A stretch of DNA of 41,302 bases. Source: Liolophura sinensis. Lineage: Eukaryota > Mollusca > Polyplacophora > Chitonida > Chitonidae. The stretch spans positions 46,185,682 to 46,226,983 of the forward strand of contig NC_088300.1 of the NCBI RefSeq assembly GCF_032854445.1, written 5' to 3'. Below are positions 12,916-25,126 of this stretch, piece after piece. A program made the translations under genes and the position numbers. Numbering within the stretch: position 1 is the first letter of the stretch; every line of letters starts with the position of its first letter. The notes below the pieces were generated by a model. It was not told the DNA's origin. It did no database searches and saw only the letters and a list, made by a program, of their open reading frames with translations.

Positions 12916-12923
12916 TGACGTCA
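12916..12923. promoter_or_regulatory. perfect CRE palindrome TGACGTCA
   Basis: Full eight-base CREB/ATF consensus within GAGTGACGTCACAAAA. It lies in intron, about 4 kb upstream of the WW2 exon and 8 kb downstream of the candidate alternative first exon. A single eight-mer can arise by chance in 41 kb. Confidence 0.2.
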
Positions 12924-14220
12924 CAAAACCCTGGAGCTTTCACGTAACTTTGGTATTAGCCAATGTGACAATGAGAAAATACAAACAAAAACAACTTTTA
13001 AAAGAAAAAAAAAACAACCAACCATCCAAAGAGTGTCACCTCTGTGTTAAAAGGGCCGATGTTTCTTTCAGTTTGGCGCTCAGTCAGGGCAATGTTCGTG
13101 GACATAGGTGTCCTGTTTTAGCGGTCCTGTTCTTCCTCGACCTGCATGGGTGTAAGCATTTGGCCTAGCTGGCTGAACCGACTTCACAGAATTTACCTAA
13201 CATAGCAGGGGCTTCTAATTGATAACAGTCCCCTTCATTCTGATTTTGGGAAGATATTTTCATAAAAAAAATCTGACTTTGCTAAGGAAAAATAATGCAA
13301 AGTCACAATATTTTTCTTCAAGCAATGACTCTCCCAAGGTAGTTTTCTTGCCCTGACCAGTTCCTGCAGTATTCTGCCATTCTCAGTTCCCTGCTCCTAA
13401 ATGTGTGGTTCAAAATGCATCAGTTTAACCCTTAAACTAACAACAAAATTCAATTTAGTGCATTGGTATCTGTCTATCCATTATAAGAAACCACACTGAC
13501 AATCGAGAGCTAATAGGTTTTTTGACATGACAGCCAATTATGAAGTGATGCTTTCAGTGCTAATGATTGGACAAGTTCATAAGGGCTTCTACAACATGGC
13601 TACTTGGAGTGAATTGTCTGTCAATGCCATATTCCCAATGCTGAACTTCATCTTCTCTGTTTTCAAAACTTTAAATCATTTTCTTACATATTTTTCTTTG
13701 ATAACTGTGTCCTATATCATTTTTTTTATGTATACATAGACTTGGCAGACTTTAAGAGTCACATACACTATACAATCATAGTGCATAAATGGCTGTAGGT
13801 GACTTTGTTAGGATAACTCCAGGGCCAGGGGGTTATTGAATAGATAAGAAGGCAGCCAAATGGAAAACACAAAAATGTAGTGTCTAGTCATGCCTAAGCA
13901 CAGTAAACAGCTGCAAAGAGCCCTCATGCAAACCTTAGGTGCAAACTCTTAACAGAGCTACCTTTGTGCCTGTCACTGTAACTCCTAATACTTTCAGGCT
14001 AGGCAGTGTTCACTCAAAGCTTTAGCACACTGTAAATCGTGGAACACATCTGGTTTTTACACACTGTCACAATAAAAGGAACAATATCTACACCATAATT
14101 ATGCACTACTCACAATACAATATAATTGACCACTTGTGGTCATACGATATGTCATGCGGTTTTGCTTTGTATACAGCACACCATCAGTTACAAGTACCAC
14201 AATAACAAGACTCTAAACCA

Positions 14221-14440
14221 ATGGCTGAGTGGGTTTTCTAAAGCCATGAGCCTCTCACCAATGCAGTCGCTCATGCTGGTTTCCTCTCTGGCTGTACCTA
14301 GAAAGGCCTCTCAGCAACCTGCGGATGGTCATGGGCTCAGCCAGGTTTTGTCCCACCTTAATGCCGCCGTTGTACGAGTGAAATATTCTTGAGTACAGGT
14401 ATATAACACCAATCAAATAAATAAATAAAGATAAATAAAG
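14221..14440 (+). mobile_element. SINE family A, decayed copy
   Basis: The head has lost its GGGGCCTCC start but keeps ATGGCTGAGTGGG and GAGCCTCTCACCAATGCAGTC. The body retains CAACCTGCGGATGGTCATGG, then GTGAAATATTCTTGAGTACA and an AATAAATAAATAAA tail. Many substitutions and small deletions relative to the 3.4- and 27.4-kb copies. The open frame over 14126-14392 is produced by this repeat. Confidence 0.75.
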
Positions 14441-16456
14441 ATTTCAATAAAAATAACATTAAATGAAGCAAGCAGACCTGATAATGGTGTCAGTTTGGTA
14501 CATTATAAATGAAGTGCTATAAACAAAAAAAAATTAAAATTCATAAAAATTACCTTGCCCAGTGCCTGCTCAGAAAACACAGCCATGGGTCCTAGGATGC
14601 TACAATTGTATTGGTGAGTTTGCTTTAACAATTATTTTTCAGCTAGAAGTTAACATACCTAAAAAATAGAACTAAATCTGGTAAAAGCATCTTCAAAGGG
14701 TTATGGGTTACCTTTTTTCCAAAACATTCCCCTTAGAAGTTATGGCTCCACTGCAATTCATCAAAACCTTAACAAGGAATTGCCTGCAGGCTTCAAAAAG
14801 AAAATCAGCCTCTCTACCCCCCTTTGATGTCCACAATATAACCAACATCAGAGAGTGTAGATTTTCAGGTACATTGATACAAGGAGGCAGGCTGTTCAGA
14901 CCCTGACAGCTCAACATGGACATGTAACATGGCCACAGGGCCAACACAAATGTGTTCCAACCTAGTCCACCCGGGTTTTTGGTCATCAGATTTTCCATGT
15001 ACCTCGTAAGGGGCAATGGTTTCTTGCCACCACATGCCACCCCACATCCCTTTCTTGAGTTCACAAATTTAATAAATATGTAAAGATATTACATGAATTA
15101 TCCATAGTTACATATGACAGAACAGCTATACCACAAAGATACTTTCACACTTTGACTAAATGTAGTATCTATAGGCTTTAAAGACAGCCTCCGATCTTGA
15201 ATATCAGGAAAACCACCGGGCCAGTGTGTCATTAAGATGTATGAGTATCTATCTACATTAACATCTGTTCAGTACAGCCAAATGCAAACTGGAGCTACAC
15301 CATTTACAAACGAAATAGCTGAAGATCACAGTTTGTCCATAAACCTTTTAAAGTGGTCCGAAGAAGTCAGTGCTGTCATGGATGTAAATCAAACTTCAGG
15401 GGAGTATAACCCTTTCTAAACTGTGAGCACCTTTGAACTCTGGCCTATCACACTCGAGACCACGGCTCAAGAGTACCTTGCTACTCTTATAACTAGACAC
15501 TGCCACTTGTAAGCTGCCACTCTGCGTTTCTGTCACACAACACACTTAACTTCACCAGAGCTTCCACCCCAAATTAACCTGGGTTAACTGATATAAAACA
15601 TGTGTTCTGTTTGCCATCAACTTGTCTGTACTGTACACACGTACATGTATGCATGCTGGTTAAAACTCAGCTTTACACTGATGCCTCTGTGAAACATTAT
15701 AAGGGTGGTCCACAGTAAACATGCACACAAAAAGTCTTTTGACTTGTAGAGTTTTCTACATTCTCAGCGAGTATGATGTTCCAGTTCAGCTGAACGTACC
15801 GTGCATATAACCAGTAATTAACCTAAGACAGGAGGACTCACTATGAACTCCTCAGAGCTGCCAACATCGGCCCAGTGACACTGTCATCCTTAATTGCTGC
15901 ACACTGGAATGCACCATCCAAATTGTGCAGACAAGAAAAGGATCTCAAGGTAGCTGTTTGCATGTTCAATCACCTTAATTCCTGAAATGTTTACTGAAAA
16001 AGATCCACTTTTGACAAGACCACATGGTTCAACCAAACATGTTTACAAGTTTTTGCAAATGTTTCACTACAGGTACTGTATAGAGAGATCTACAGGTATG
16101 CTTTCCACAAGACAGGGGGAAAAAATGCAGTTAAACATTCTTGAATCCAACGCTGGTTTTTCTGTCCCCTTTACATGGTCTGTCAGATAGCTGATAAAGG
16201 GTAACAGTTACCTCCACACACTCACAGACCTGAACACAGTTGCCAAGGTAAAACTTGTTCTGTATAACCTTATACCCCACTGAAACAAATATACATATCA
16301 TCCAACGATCTTTATTTCCACTCAATTTTGTGGCCTTTATATGTAAGATTTCATCCTATTTTATTGTGGTCTATCCACCTTCTATACCTTACACACATTT
16401 ATTCATATATGTAAGAAAACAGAGCTGCCTACATGTAACATGTCCGCATTTTATGT

Positions 16457-16509
16457 ATTCAATTTATTTGGTTGGTGTTTCATGCCATACTCAAGAATAT
16501 TTTATTTAA
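16457..16509 (-). mobile_element. SINE family A, 3'-tail fragment
   Basis: Plus-strand AATTTATTTGGTTGGTGTTT followed by CATGCCATACTCAAGAATAT is the reverse complement of the family-A 3' end. Only the last 50 or so bases are present, consistent with strong 5' truncation. Confidence 0.6.
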
Positions 16510-19500
16510 CAAAAATCTAAATGAGTCACTTTAATGGTCAGACGACTGATTTAAGAAGATATCTAAAACTAAGAGTACATGTACATGCAGAGTCATAAGG
16601 GCTCAAGCTTGCTGAATGATATATGTTCTTCATCATGTGCACATCTTTAAGTGCACTCCAATGAGGTTGCCTGTACATGCCGAGAGACTTTCCACAGGAT
16701 CTGTATGGAATTATTCATGATGGGAACAAGCAAAAGTCTTCAGCTCAACACAAGCCTCTAATTTTGGCCTGTGATCAATTGAGCGGTTAGCATTTTAAGC
16801 AAATGAAAACTGTTTGATTTGGAATTCTTTACAGATCCCCAATATGTCATGGTATCAGTATCAAAACCACTTTGGTAACAGGCCCACGCTACACTGACAG
16901 AACGTCTTCCATCTAGACAACTGAGATTGATTTGTTCAGTCTTCCCTTCGTCTCTGAGACCAAGATATCTTCCGCATTTCTGTAAATAAAATATGGTCCC
17001 TGGCCAACTGATGCGAGCTTATCTACGGAATAGTCTGCCACGTCCTCCTCTCGAAACCCAGATCAACATGTACAGTCTCCAGATACTCTCCCCAATTACA
17101 TCCACAGTTAATATACTGAAGGGAGATTAGAGAAAGGAAAGCACCCAAGATTAAACCCAACACCAACTTCTTACAAGTGGTGGCCAGTTTTTTTTTGTAC
17201 AGTGCCAGACACTGCGCAGTTCCCATTACAGATCCACCTTTCATACCGATTTCACTGCCACAAAGAATTCTATTCACCACCCATGCCACGCCAGATATTG
17301 TACACCCAAAAACACTGTAGGTATCTAAAAAGTACACCCTAGCCATGGCACAAGTCAGTCACCTGTAGGGAGGGGTGCAACACAGCCATGGCAGGAATAA
17401 GACAAGAAACAGACCTGAACTGATACCACCCCACAGGAAGTTAATACTAGCTAGTAACTTAATGATTGCCACAACAGCCAATAAGTTGTATAAACATTAA
17501 GTCATTCAGTTTAATGTCTTAAATTATTCCTAAACATCCTCAAAGCACAAGAGCACACAGTGTATGCCCAAATACTGAAGAAATAATAGACTCCTTTTAT
17601 CTATTAAGGCAAACCTATTTCTATATGGAATGTATGTATGGAAACGAACCATTCCTAAGAATATAAACTAAAATCTTGTGTACATGCACAAGAAAGCTTA
17701 AACACTATATTGTCACTGCTCTGCAGCATCTGCACAGAGTACATATCATTTTACCAGACAGACACATCCACTGGAAAACAACCTGGTTTTCTCACTGTAA
17801 GACGTCAGGTAAACAAACACAATATTATTACTTTCTCCAAAGTAAGCAAGTTTTTGCAATACACACAACCATATAGAACCTACATGTATATTACACGGGG
17901 CATGCTTTTGTCAGAAGGGGTGGTGCACAAACCATAAGGGAGACAAACATGTTTTTTTCTGCAAGATAAATTTTACATGTATTCCAACTCTGTGCTATTA
18001 GCATTTCATCAGTTCCAAAAGTACAGAGTTCAGTAGGCAATCTAGGATTAAATGAGAAGATATGAAAAACAATGCTTAAAATCTTTACAAACTTTGAGTC
18101 CAGTACACATTTGTTTTCATAAGAGTGTTTTCAAATATAAAAAGACAATGTAATTTATGTTACAATATTGAATTCAAAAGATATAAAGTACACTGACAGA
18201 TCTCTGAACATAAGTACAGAATACAATAGCCATGTTATCAATGTCTCTTAAAAGTTAGTGTAACTTCAGCCAAAAATCTGTTACACTTGCTTCACACTGT
18301 TACAATTTGGGAGAGACGCTGTAGGAATGATAAGACCTCTGAGTATTTGCACCTGTAATGTTACACACCTGGAGCTGGTCTAATCAATGCCCCCTAGGAC
18401 CCAAACAGCCCTAGGGCATCAACTCTACAAAAGGTTACCCTCTACCGGGAACCCTTTTGCAAAAGGTTATAGCAATAAACATGTCAGGCCCATTCTACCC
18501 CAGGGCACTGCAATATCTGAAGACGACCCTTTCTTACCAAAGAGGAAGTATTCAACTTTGTAAGAAACAACTGGCCTGCGTGTATCATACTATCCATCAT
18601 ATCCACACAATTGCTGAATTTGATGCTCCCAGTTTCAACAAAAATCACCATCAGTTTCAAATTATTTTGCAATAGCAGGTTAAATCACAAATTCGTGCTC
18701 TGACAAGCAGCTCTGTAAATTGGCTCTGTCTATTTTTGTAAGTGTTTTGCATATATGTGTACAGACTTTGTGCAGATTTTTGTTGGGCTGACTGCGATAC
18801 TTTGCCAGCATATCTCTATATGCCCATGTACATTAATGTTCATATATACGTACATGTATCTTGTCAAGACTTGTCATAAGCACACTAACATTGGCAAGGC
18901 ATGCTATGCATCCTCAGTTATAGCAAAAGACAGACGTGCAGCTCATATACATGTACCATCACCCCCAGGTGACAACACATCTATTTCAGAACATTGGTGC
19001 AGAGCCTGGCGAAGGTGCAGACATCTGCAGACAGGTTAGAATTGAGCAATACTTGAGGTGATGCCAGATGAAGATACATGATAACGGATGAGGCACTACT
19101 ACATGTGAGGGCGCTAAAAGAGGGAAGCGAGAGAGATTTAGAGAGGGTGTGGAGCAAAAGGAAAGGGGCACAGATGAAACCTTATTGGGTCACATCAGGT
19201 ACTTCCTCACTGTCACACTTTGGAGGCTCTGGACTCCCCAGTGACAGCTGCTCTTCCTGAACGCTTCCACAGGCTCGCTACAGTGTACATGTATCATATC
19301 CACAACAATGAAACTAGTCAAAAAACATGATGCCTTGACACAACCAAGAAAGGAAAGTCTAAATATAGCTTCCATCAGACCTTTTTTTTTTGTACATCTT
19401 TTTTTTTTTTATCTCGCATTGAGTTTCAGTACCTGCAGAATCTGGTGTATGGTTATGTGCTAATAGAGATGTGTATGTACTTGAACATTTTCCATACACA

Positions 19501-21317
19501 TCAAATACTTTATATCATTTAATCTCATCAAAATCAAGAGCACCATCTTTCCTAATTTTTTTTCCGTGCCAGAAAAGCACTTCATCACTGTAACTGACAA
19601 CCCTTGTACTCATATTCTGTCTCAGTTATATAAAATACAGTTTGCCTTGCCTTCTATATCTAATAATCTACAAAAGATCTGTGCCCCATCAGCCCTTTCA
19701 ATCCAGAAGAGATACATATATATGTACCATACAATACCTACATGTAATAGACTAGCTACTATCCATGTGACTTACTTATGACAAACAGGGATGAGAGGCT
19801 ATGCTGTTAGACAAGGTTCTTACAGCACAAATCCCATTATCAGACAACAGCAACAGGGGGTAATACCTCCACAGGTCTTACTACACAGAACAACATCTTG
19901 GTGGCGTTTGTGAACAAAGTACGCAAACCACTCTTCTCTAAAAAAGAAATTTTTTTTACAGTACATGCATTGTTTGTTAAAAGACAATGTCTAAGAAAGC
20001 ACATACATGTATACATTTCATATTATGTACAGCAATGGTATTCACAGTTGTTTTGTTTGAGTAAGTACATTTATCAGCTCAGAGTGACCCAACAAACCTG
20101 AGAAGATATCCTGTGTATAAGTAAAGCGAATGGACAAGCTTATTAAGCCCACTCAGTTTTTATGCTGATTGGTTTCTGCTTGGGAAAAAGAGCAGTCTGG
20201 GGATCGAGCACCTTGTACCAGCTGGGAGAGCCAACAGAGAAATCATTAGAAAACTTACCAGGGTAAATTGCATCAGGGCAATTTAATAACGATGTAAGCT
20301 TCTAATTAAGCTACAAATGTCTGCTTTAAATATAGTCTAGGGAACGACAAACGAGCCTCCATACAATGGATCACTCTATTGCATGCACCCTGATAACTAA
20401 CTTTGTGCAACAGCCATTGCTCTCTGTAACCTGTTCTTACTCAGCCTCGAACTGGTTTTTTGGAGATCAGCTCACTCTTCAGGTATCTGCTACTTTAACA
20501 AGATTGTTTCCACACACCTTGGTTTTCTGATTACCTACACAGCAGGTGAAAGAGAGAGTGGTGGGAACATATACAGAAGCATTAGAAAAACTCCCCATGT
20601 TTTGATGCCTGAACAGAAGAACTCCACATATGATCTGAGCGTTATGAGAGACGCCCTGATAATGTTGACTTCGGCAAAGAAAGAAAATGTGCCTTCTGGA
20701 ATATGATGGATTATATGCAAGTGTAACACTATGTGCTAACTGTACATGAATAAACAACACAGTACAGCAATTTTACTTGAAACGAAGCCAACCAAATTGC
20801 TTGAATACATAATGTAAAATGTTCACCAATAGTTACAAGTACAAGTTTATATATACTGCAGTTTAACTTGTGTGTATTCTATATTATAAGATATTGCTGT
20901 CTAATTTGCAACATTCCTTTGATTGCAATCACTATACATACATGTACAAATGCATCAAAGTCTGAGAAAGTTTATCAAACCTTCATGTAGGCCCACAGTA
21001 TGTGAACTAATAGTTTACAAGTTATTGGTAACATTATGCTGATGAAGCTGTGCGAAAATTAGACCAGAGGCTTACTGCCGTAAATTGGGGTCTCACAAGA
21101 CACATAATTTATTTCCATAACTTCCAGATAAATTTCACTAAAAAGTCGAAACTGAAGCAATTCATGTATTAATATGACGCATCAGCATCAATGATATGTC
21201 TTCTCCGAAATTAAACTAATTGTAGAATACTGCCACTAAATGGCTGCGGGGACTTAAGATAGCTTACTGAGAATGTCTGTATACTGATGGCATGTACATC
21301 CAGTTAAGAACACTTAC

Positions 21318-21424
21318 CGCCCCAGACTGTTAAAGCGAACAGTGCTGCGACTGTTGTAAGTCTGGTACTGGACAGACACCTCAGAGAAATACCAGTACTG
21401 GTTGAGAGGAACAGTACTCCCCAT
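21318..21424 (-). CDS. ARHGAP39: candidate alternative first coding exon of the ARHGAP39 orthologue
   Basis: ATG at 21424-21422 in the context ACAATGG, then 35 open codons beginning MGSTVPLNQYWYFSE and ending RFNSLG. Two leftover bases (CG) run into a consensus donor GTAAGTG from 21317. The length, 35 codons plus 2 bases, gives exactly the phase the WW2 exon needs: CG plus T makes Arg, followed by [11 protein letters not shown]. An in-frame TAA lies nine codons above the ATG. The AG dinucleotides between that stop and the ATG lack pyrimidine tracts, so this looks like a starting exon, not an internal one. The product would replace WW1 with an aromatic-rich leader of about 36 residues that matches no domain I recognise. 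It does not fit an N-myristoylation signal, because Pro sits where Ser/Thr is usual. Phase agreement alone has a one-in-three chance, so the call rests on ATG, openness, donor and phase together. Confidence 0.6.
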
Positions 21425-22688
21425 TGTCCTCGAGCCTACTTTGATCAGTAATTACAACGGTAGTCTCAGGTCAGTGCCTGTTCTGGGAGGTAGGCCGAAT
21501 TGACCAGTGTACCAATGTGGTTTGAGTTATCCAGGAATTAGCTCAGATCCCTTCACAAGCCAAGTTCATCCTCTTGGTCACAGACACTGAATTCCTGGAT
21601 GATGGATAGCTTCAACGATGTTGGCCCTTTGTCCCTGCAGCCATCTCCCCACTTCAGTTTACAAGATTCTAACCTGGCCAATTAACCAGGTGTAGCACCT
21701 GATTTCCTCGAAAGTCTGTCGGAAGTCCTTATGGTTACCTTCCCTGGCAGGGAGACAGGAATAGATGCAAAGTTAGCACATGGCAGGTCTGTATGTCAGA
21801 TCTGACCAGCACATGGCACTACTTCCTTACACTTCAGTCATATCTTACATTATAAACTCACTATCATCTTCAGGCCTGGTCCTTTGGTTGTAGTCTGGGA
21901 AACCTTAGCCCAGAAAACTTAACGAGTTGAGCACACCTTCGGTGACATAAGAGAACTCAACCAGTCTGACTCAGACTTCAATTGGCATAAGAACAGTTGG
22001 ACCAAAGAAATTCATATATACCTCGATCATAATGAGGCTTGGGTGTGTGGGAGCTCCTTTGTGCTTTTAAGTCAGCATTTACACCCATGTATATCACAAA
22101 TGATTACCTAATCTGAGTCTTTCACCTGACCTAATACTTGCAACTGAAAACTTACAATGATCTTGCAAGTGAAGTAACTTTGAACAGAATCAAGAAACTA
22201 TTGTCTTTCTATATGCGAGCACCCTACTACAGAGCCTCTTAAATCCAAACCAGTCTAGCTGTTGATGGGAGAGGGACAGTTCACATCTGGCTGGGAGTCT
22301 TCAGTAATTTCCAGTAACTTGAACATGAGCTATCAGGCTAAGATTTCCTTCCTCCAGGCTTAACACATCATCCTATTGCTAAGAGATGCTCACTCAGTAT
22401 ACAAATCACCAGGGGGAAAAAAAAAATACAGAGACAGACAACCAAAAATAAATGTTCTTTGAGACCTTTCTTGGTATAAACATACACACCACAGCAATTG
22501 CCATGGTAACAATTGGCAAAATGACATCAACCTTGGTGAACGGAAAAAAGCATCATGAAGATTGTAGATTTGGGTGTACATGTACCTCTACATTCAAAAA
22601 TCGGAAGGAATTAACAGAAAATACAAAAATTAAACCTTCACAATATATGTGAATGTATTCAATTTTTTAAAAAAATTTCAATTCGATT

Positions 22689-22776
22689 CATTTATTTGAT
22701 TGGTGTTTTACGCCATACTAAAAAATATTTTACTTATACAACTGCAGCCAGCATTATGGTGCGAGAAAACCGGGTT
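22689..22776 (-). mobile_element. SINE family A, 5'-truncated copy
   Basis: Plus-strand CATTTATTTGATTGGTGTTT, TACGCCATACTAAAAAATAT and GCAGCCAGCATTATGGTG match the 3' half of the family in reverse. The tRNA-like head is missing. Confidence 0.65.
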
Positions 22777-24928
22777 TTCAATTTGAGACTGCTCATATAT
22801 GAATATAGAAGTGAATAGTAACCTCCTTACATGTAAACTCTGGCTTGACAAATTATTGTTTTTCATTATCGATTTTGGATACAAATATATTCACATTGCA
22901 CAACCACTTTGCAAAGTATTTGTGGCATACAATTGTTTTTGTGTAAAAATGATATGGAAACCTTGGTAAAATACAGTAAAATGCAAATTATTAGGACATT
23001 TTCTTGGTCTAATGAATGAAAGGATTGTCACATCATTATGTATGTAAAATGTTCTCAACAGGTCTAATTACTGTAAAAAATTATTTCACCCTGTAGGCCT
23101 GTTGTGGTGTCCATAAGATTTTCTGTTTTCACCTAACCACATTCCAACAAATCTCTACCACGTTTCATATTGACTCCCAGCTAACACAGCCCCAAAGCTG
23201 AACCGTGCTCAGCTTTAGAACTGTAAACACAAGCACAGGTGCTTCATCCGCAGGGACGACTCCGTGGAGCTGGGTTTTACCTGTTTACAGCGGTTCACAG
23301 CATGAGGTCTTCATATACAGCGGGATTACCAGGCATGCATCAGCTCACAAGCCAAATGATCGGTCGTATTAATACCAATGGACCTCATCCTCAAAGTGTA
23401 GAACAGCATGCAACTGAGAGCCACAACATGGGCATGAAGAGTTATGCGAAATCTTTCCCCGGTCAGCATGTTATCTGATGTGAGCAGTTTATCTTAGCTT
23501 AATTGCAACATCCAACTCGCGGAGCAATTAACAGCAGATTAGTGTCATCATATTAGCCAGGCAATCTACAGTAGCTATAATTAAACTGAATGGAATGCAA
23601 TATTAGTATTGGTGTTCATTTATTTCCTGATTCATGTAATACAATGTACAAGCAATTCACACCTGTCAGTCCAAATAAAAAATTAAAGAACATAGATTGC
23701 TGTAAGGCATATTTACTGCAGCAGACTGGAAGAGCCACATGTGTTTTTCAGCATAAAGTCAGATCCCACAGGTACAAGTATGTTGATATTATAAACGTGA
23801 TAAAAGCAGATATGCAATACAATCAACAGAAACAGGTTCACATAGAGTGTGAATGAGGAGCTCTAATCCATCTCTAAATCCATGCAACTATTGTGTACAT
23901 TTGTCCAGACATCAATTCAGCACTCCACACATGTGGCTGGGACATGAGAGTATATATCCTTTATTTCCACAAGTACCGACAATTACTCAGGGATTTTCCT
24001 CAGACTCATTCATAAAACATCTTGTCAACCGGCTGTAGTGGTGGGAAACCTACCCACGGTTTACAGAATGTCAAGTAGATCCTAAGTGGAGCACAGAGTC
24101 AAGGTATAATGTACATGTCTTAAAACCACAGTTCTCACAGCCAACAGGGCTCAACAATGTGTTTTCCCTCAAAGTGCAGCCAAGTTTATACCCAGAAACT
24201 GTGTTATGGACAGTTAATTTGGGGCATAAGTCCAAATGTAAATGTCTTTAAAGATATATCTTATACAGGAGATGCTAAATGCAAATTATATTAAATACAC
24301 ATGTAAACCAAATGGCACACCAGTACACAGACTTTTGAGGACTGTATCACATGTAGCTGAATGCGTAGTTTTGTTAAAATATAAAATGTCACTTAAAATC
24401 AGTTACAACTTCTCAGCACCTGTGTCAAGAAGATTGACATTAATGTAAATAAGTTGTAAAAAGGCAAAATGTGTGGCATACACATACATGTTGACCTGTA
24501 ATAAAGAACGTTCAAAATACAACATTGCACATGTACATGGTGTACTGGGACAGACTGGAAGGTTATCCATAGAAACAGAAACACATATCAGCAGTATGGT
24601 CACTATAGTGATGAGTTATTCTAGACAGTCATTCAAACCTAGACTCATCATGCCTCATCAGACCTGGCTGCATCAGTCACCAGACCTGACCTCTTAATAC
24701 ACTGCTCAGACCTACACCAGATGGACAAACAGATGAAGAGCTATACATATAGTACACCGACTGACTGACCACTTCTTCAGTGACTGGTCACCCACCAGGA
24801 AAGCTGTAGTAAACATGGTTCAGATCTGGTTCATCATCACGTACTAATGCAGTAAACATGCTTTATTTGTAGTAAGTTTTGGTTTAAGAATTCCCCTACA
24901 GGATTTTGGTATTCTAAATCCAGGATGC

Positions 24929-25009
24929 TTTTATTTATATAATGCCATACTGAAACATTTTTCACTTACAAAATGGTTGTCAGTTTTTATGGGTGGAGGA
25001 AATCGCCAT
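24929..25009 (-). mobile_element. SINE family A, diverged fragment
   Basis: TTATTTATATAATGCCATAC, then TTTTTCACTTACAAAATGGT and GGGTGGAGGAAATCGCC, follow the order of the family-A 3' half in reverse, with many changes. It abuts a second, better preserved copy in the same orientation. Confidence 0.45.
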
Positions 25010-25013
25010 AATT

Positions 25014-25126
25014 TTATTATTTACTTATCTGATCGGTGTTTTATGCCATACTCAAGAATATTTCACTTATACAACAGCAGCCAGTATTATGGTGGAAGGA
25101 AACTGGGCAAAACCTGGGGGAAGCCA
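25014..25126 (-). mobile_element. SINE family A, 5'-truncated copy
   Basis: TTACTTATCTGATCGGTGTT, TATGCCATACTCAAGAATAT, TTCACTTATACAACAGCAGC and GGTGGAAGGAAACTGGGCAA match the reverse complement of the family 3' half. The match stops after GGGGGAAGCCATAAG, so the head is absent. Confidence 0.75.

Noticed and set aside
14708-15064. 118-codon minus-strand open frame, the longest in the window
   Set aside because: No recognisable domain, low-complexity or family motif; an open frame of this length is expected by chance in 41 kb read in six frames, and it lies deep in intron.
17023-17346. 107-codon minus-strand open frame with a hydrophobic stretch near its C-terminal half
   Set aside because: One possible membrane-like segment is not enough; I could not name a family or find matching exons beside it.
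21318-21424. N-myristoylation of the alternative start (Met-Gly-Ser)
   Set aside because: The residue at the position where Ser/Thr is usual is Pro, which does not fit the consensus.
23239-23478. 79-codon plus-strand open frame in a less A+T-rich patch about 2 kb upstream of the candidate alternative exon
   Set aside because: Opposite strand to the gene and no family resemblance; possibly regulatory, but nothing specific can be shown.
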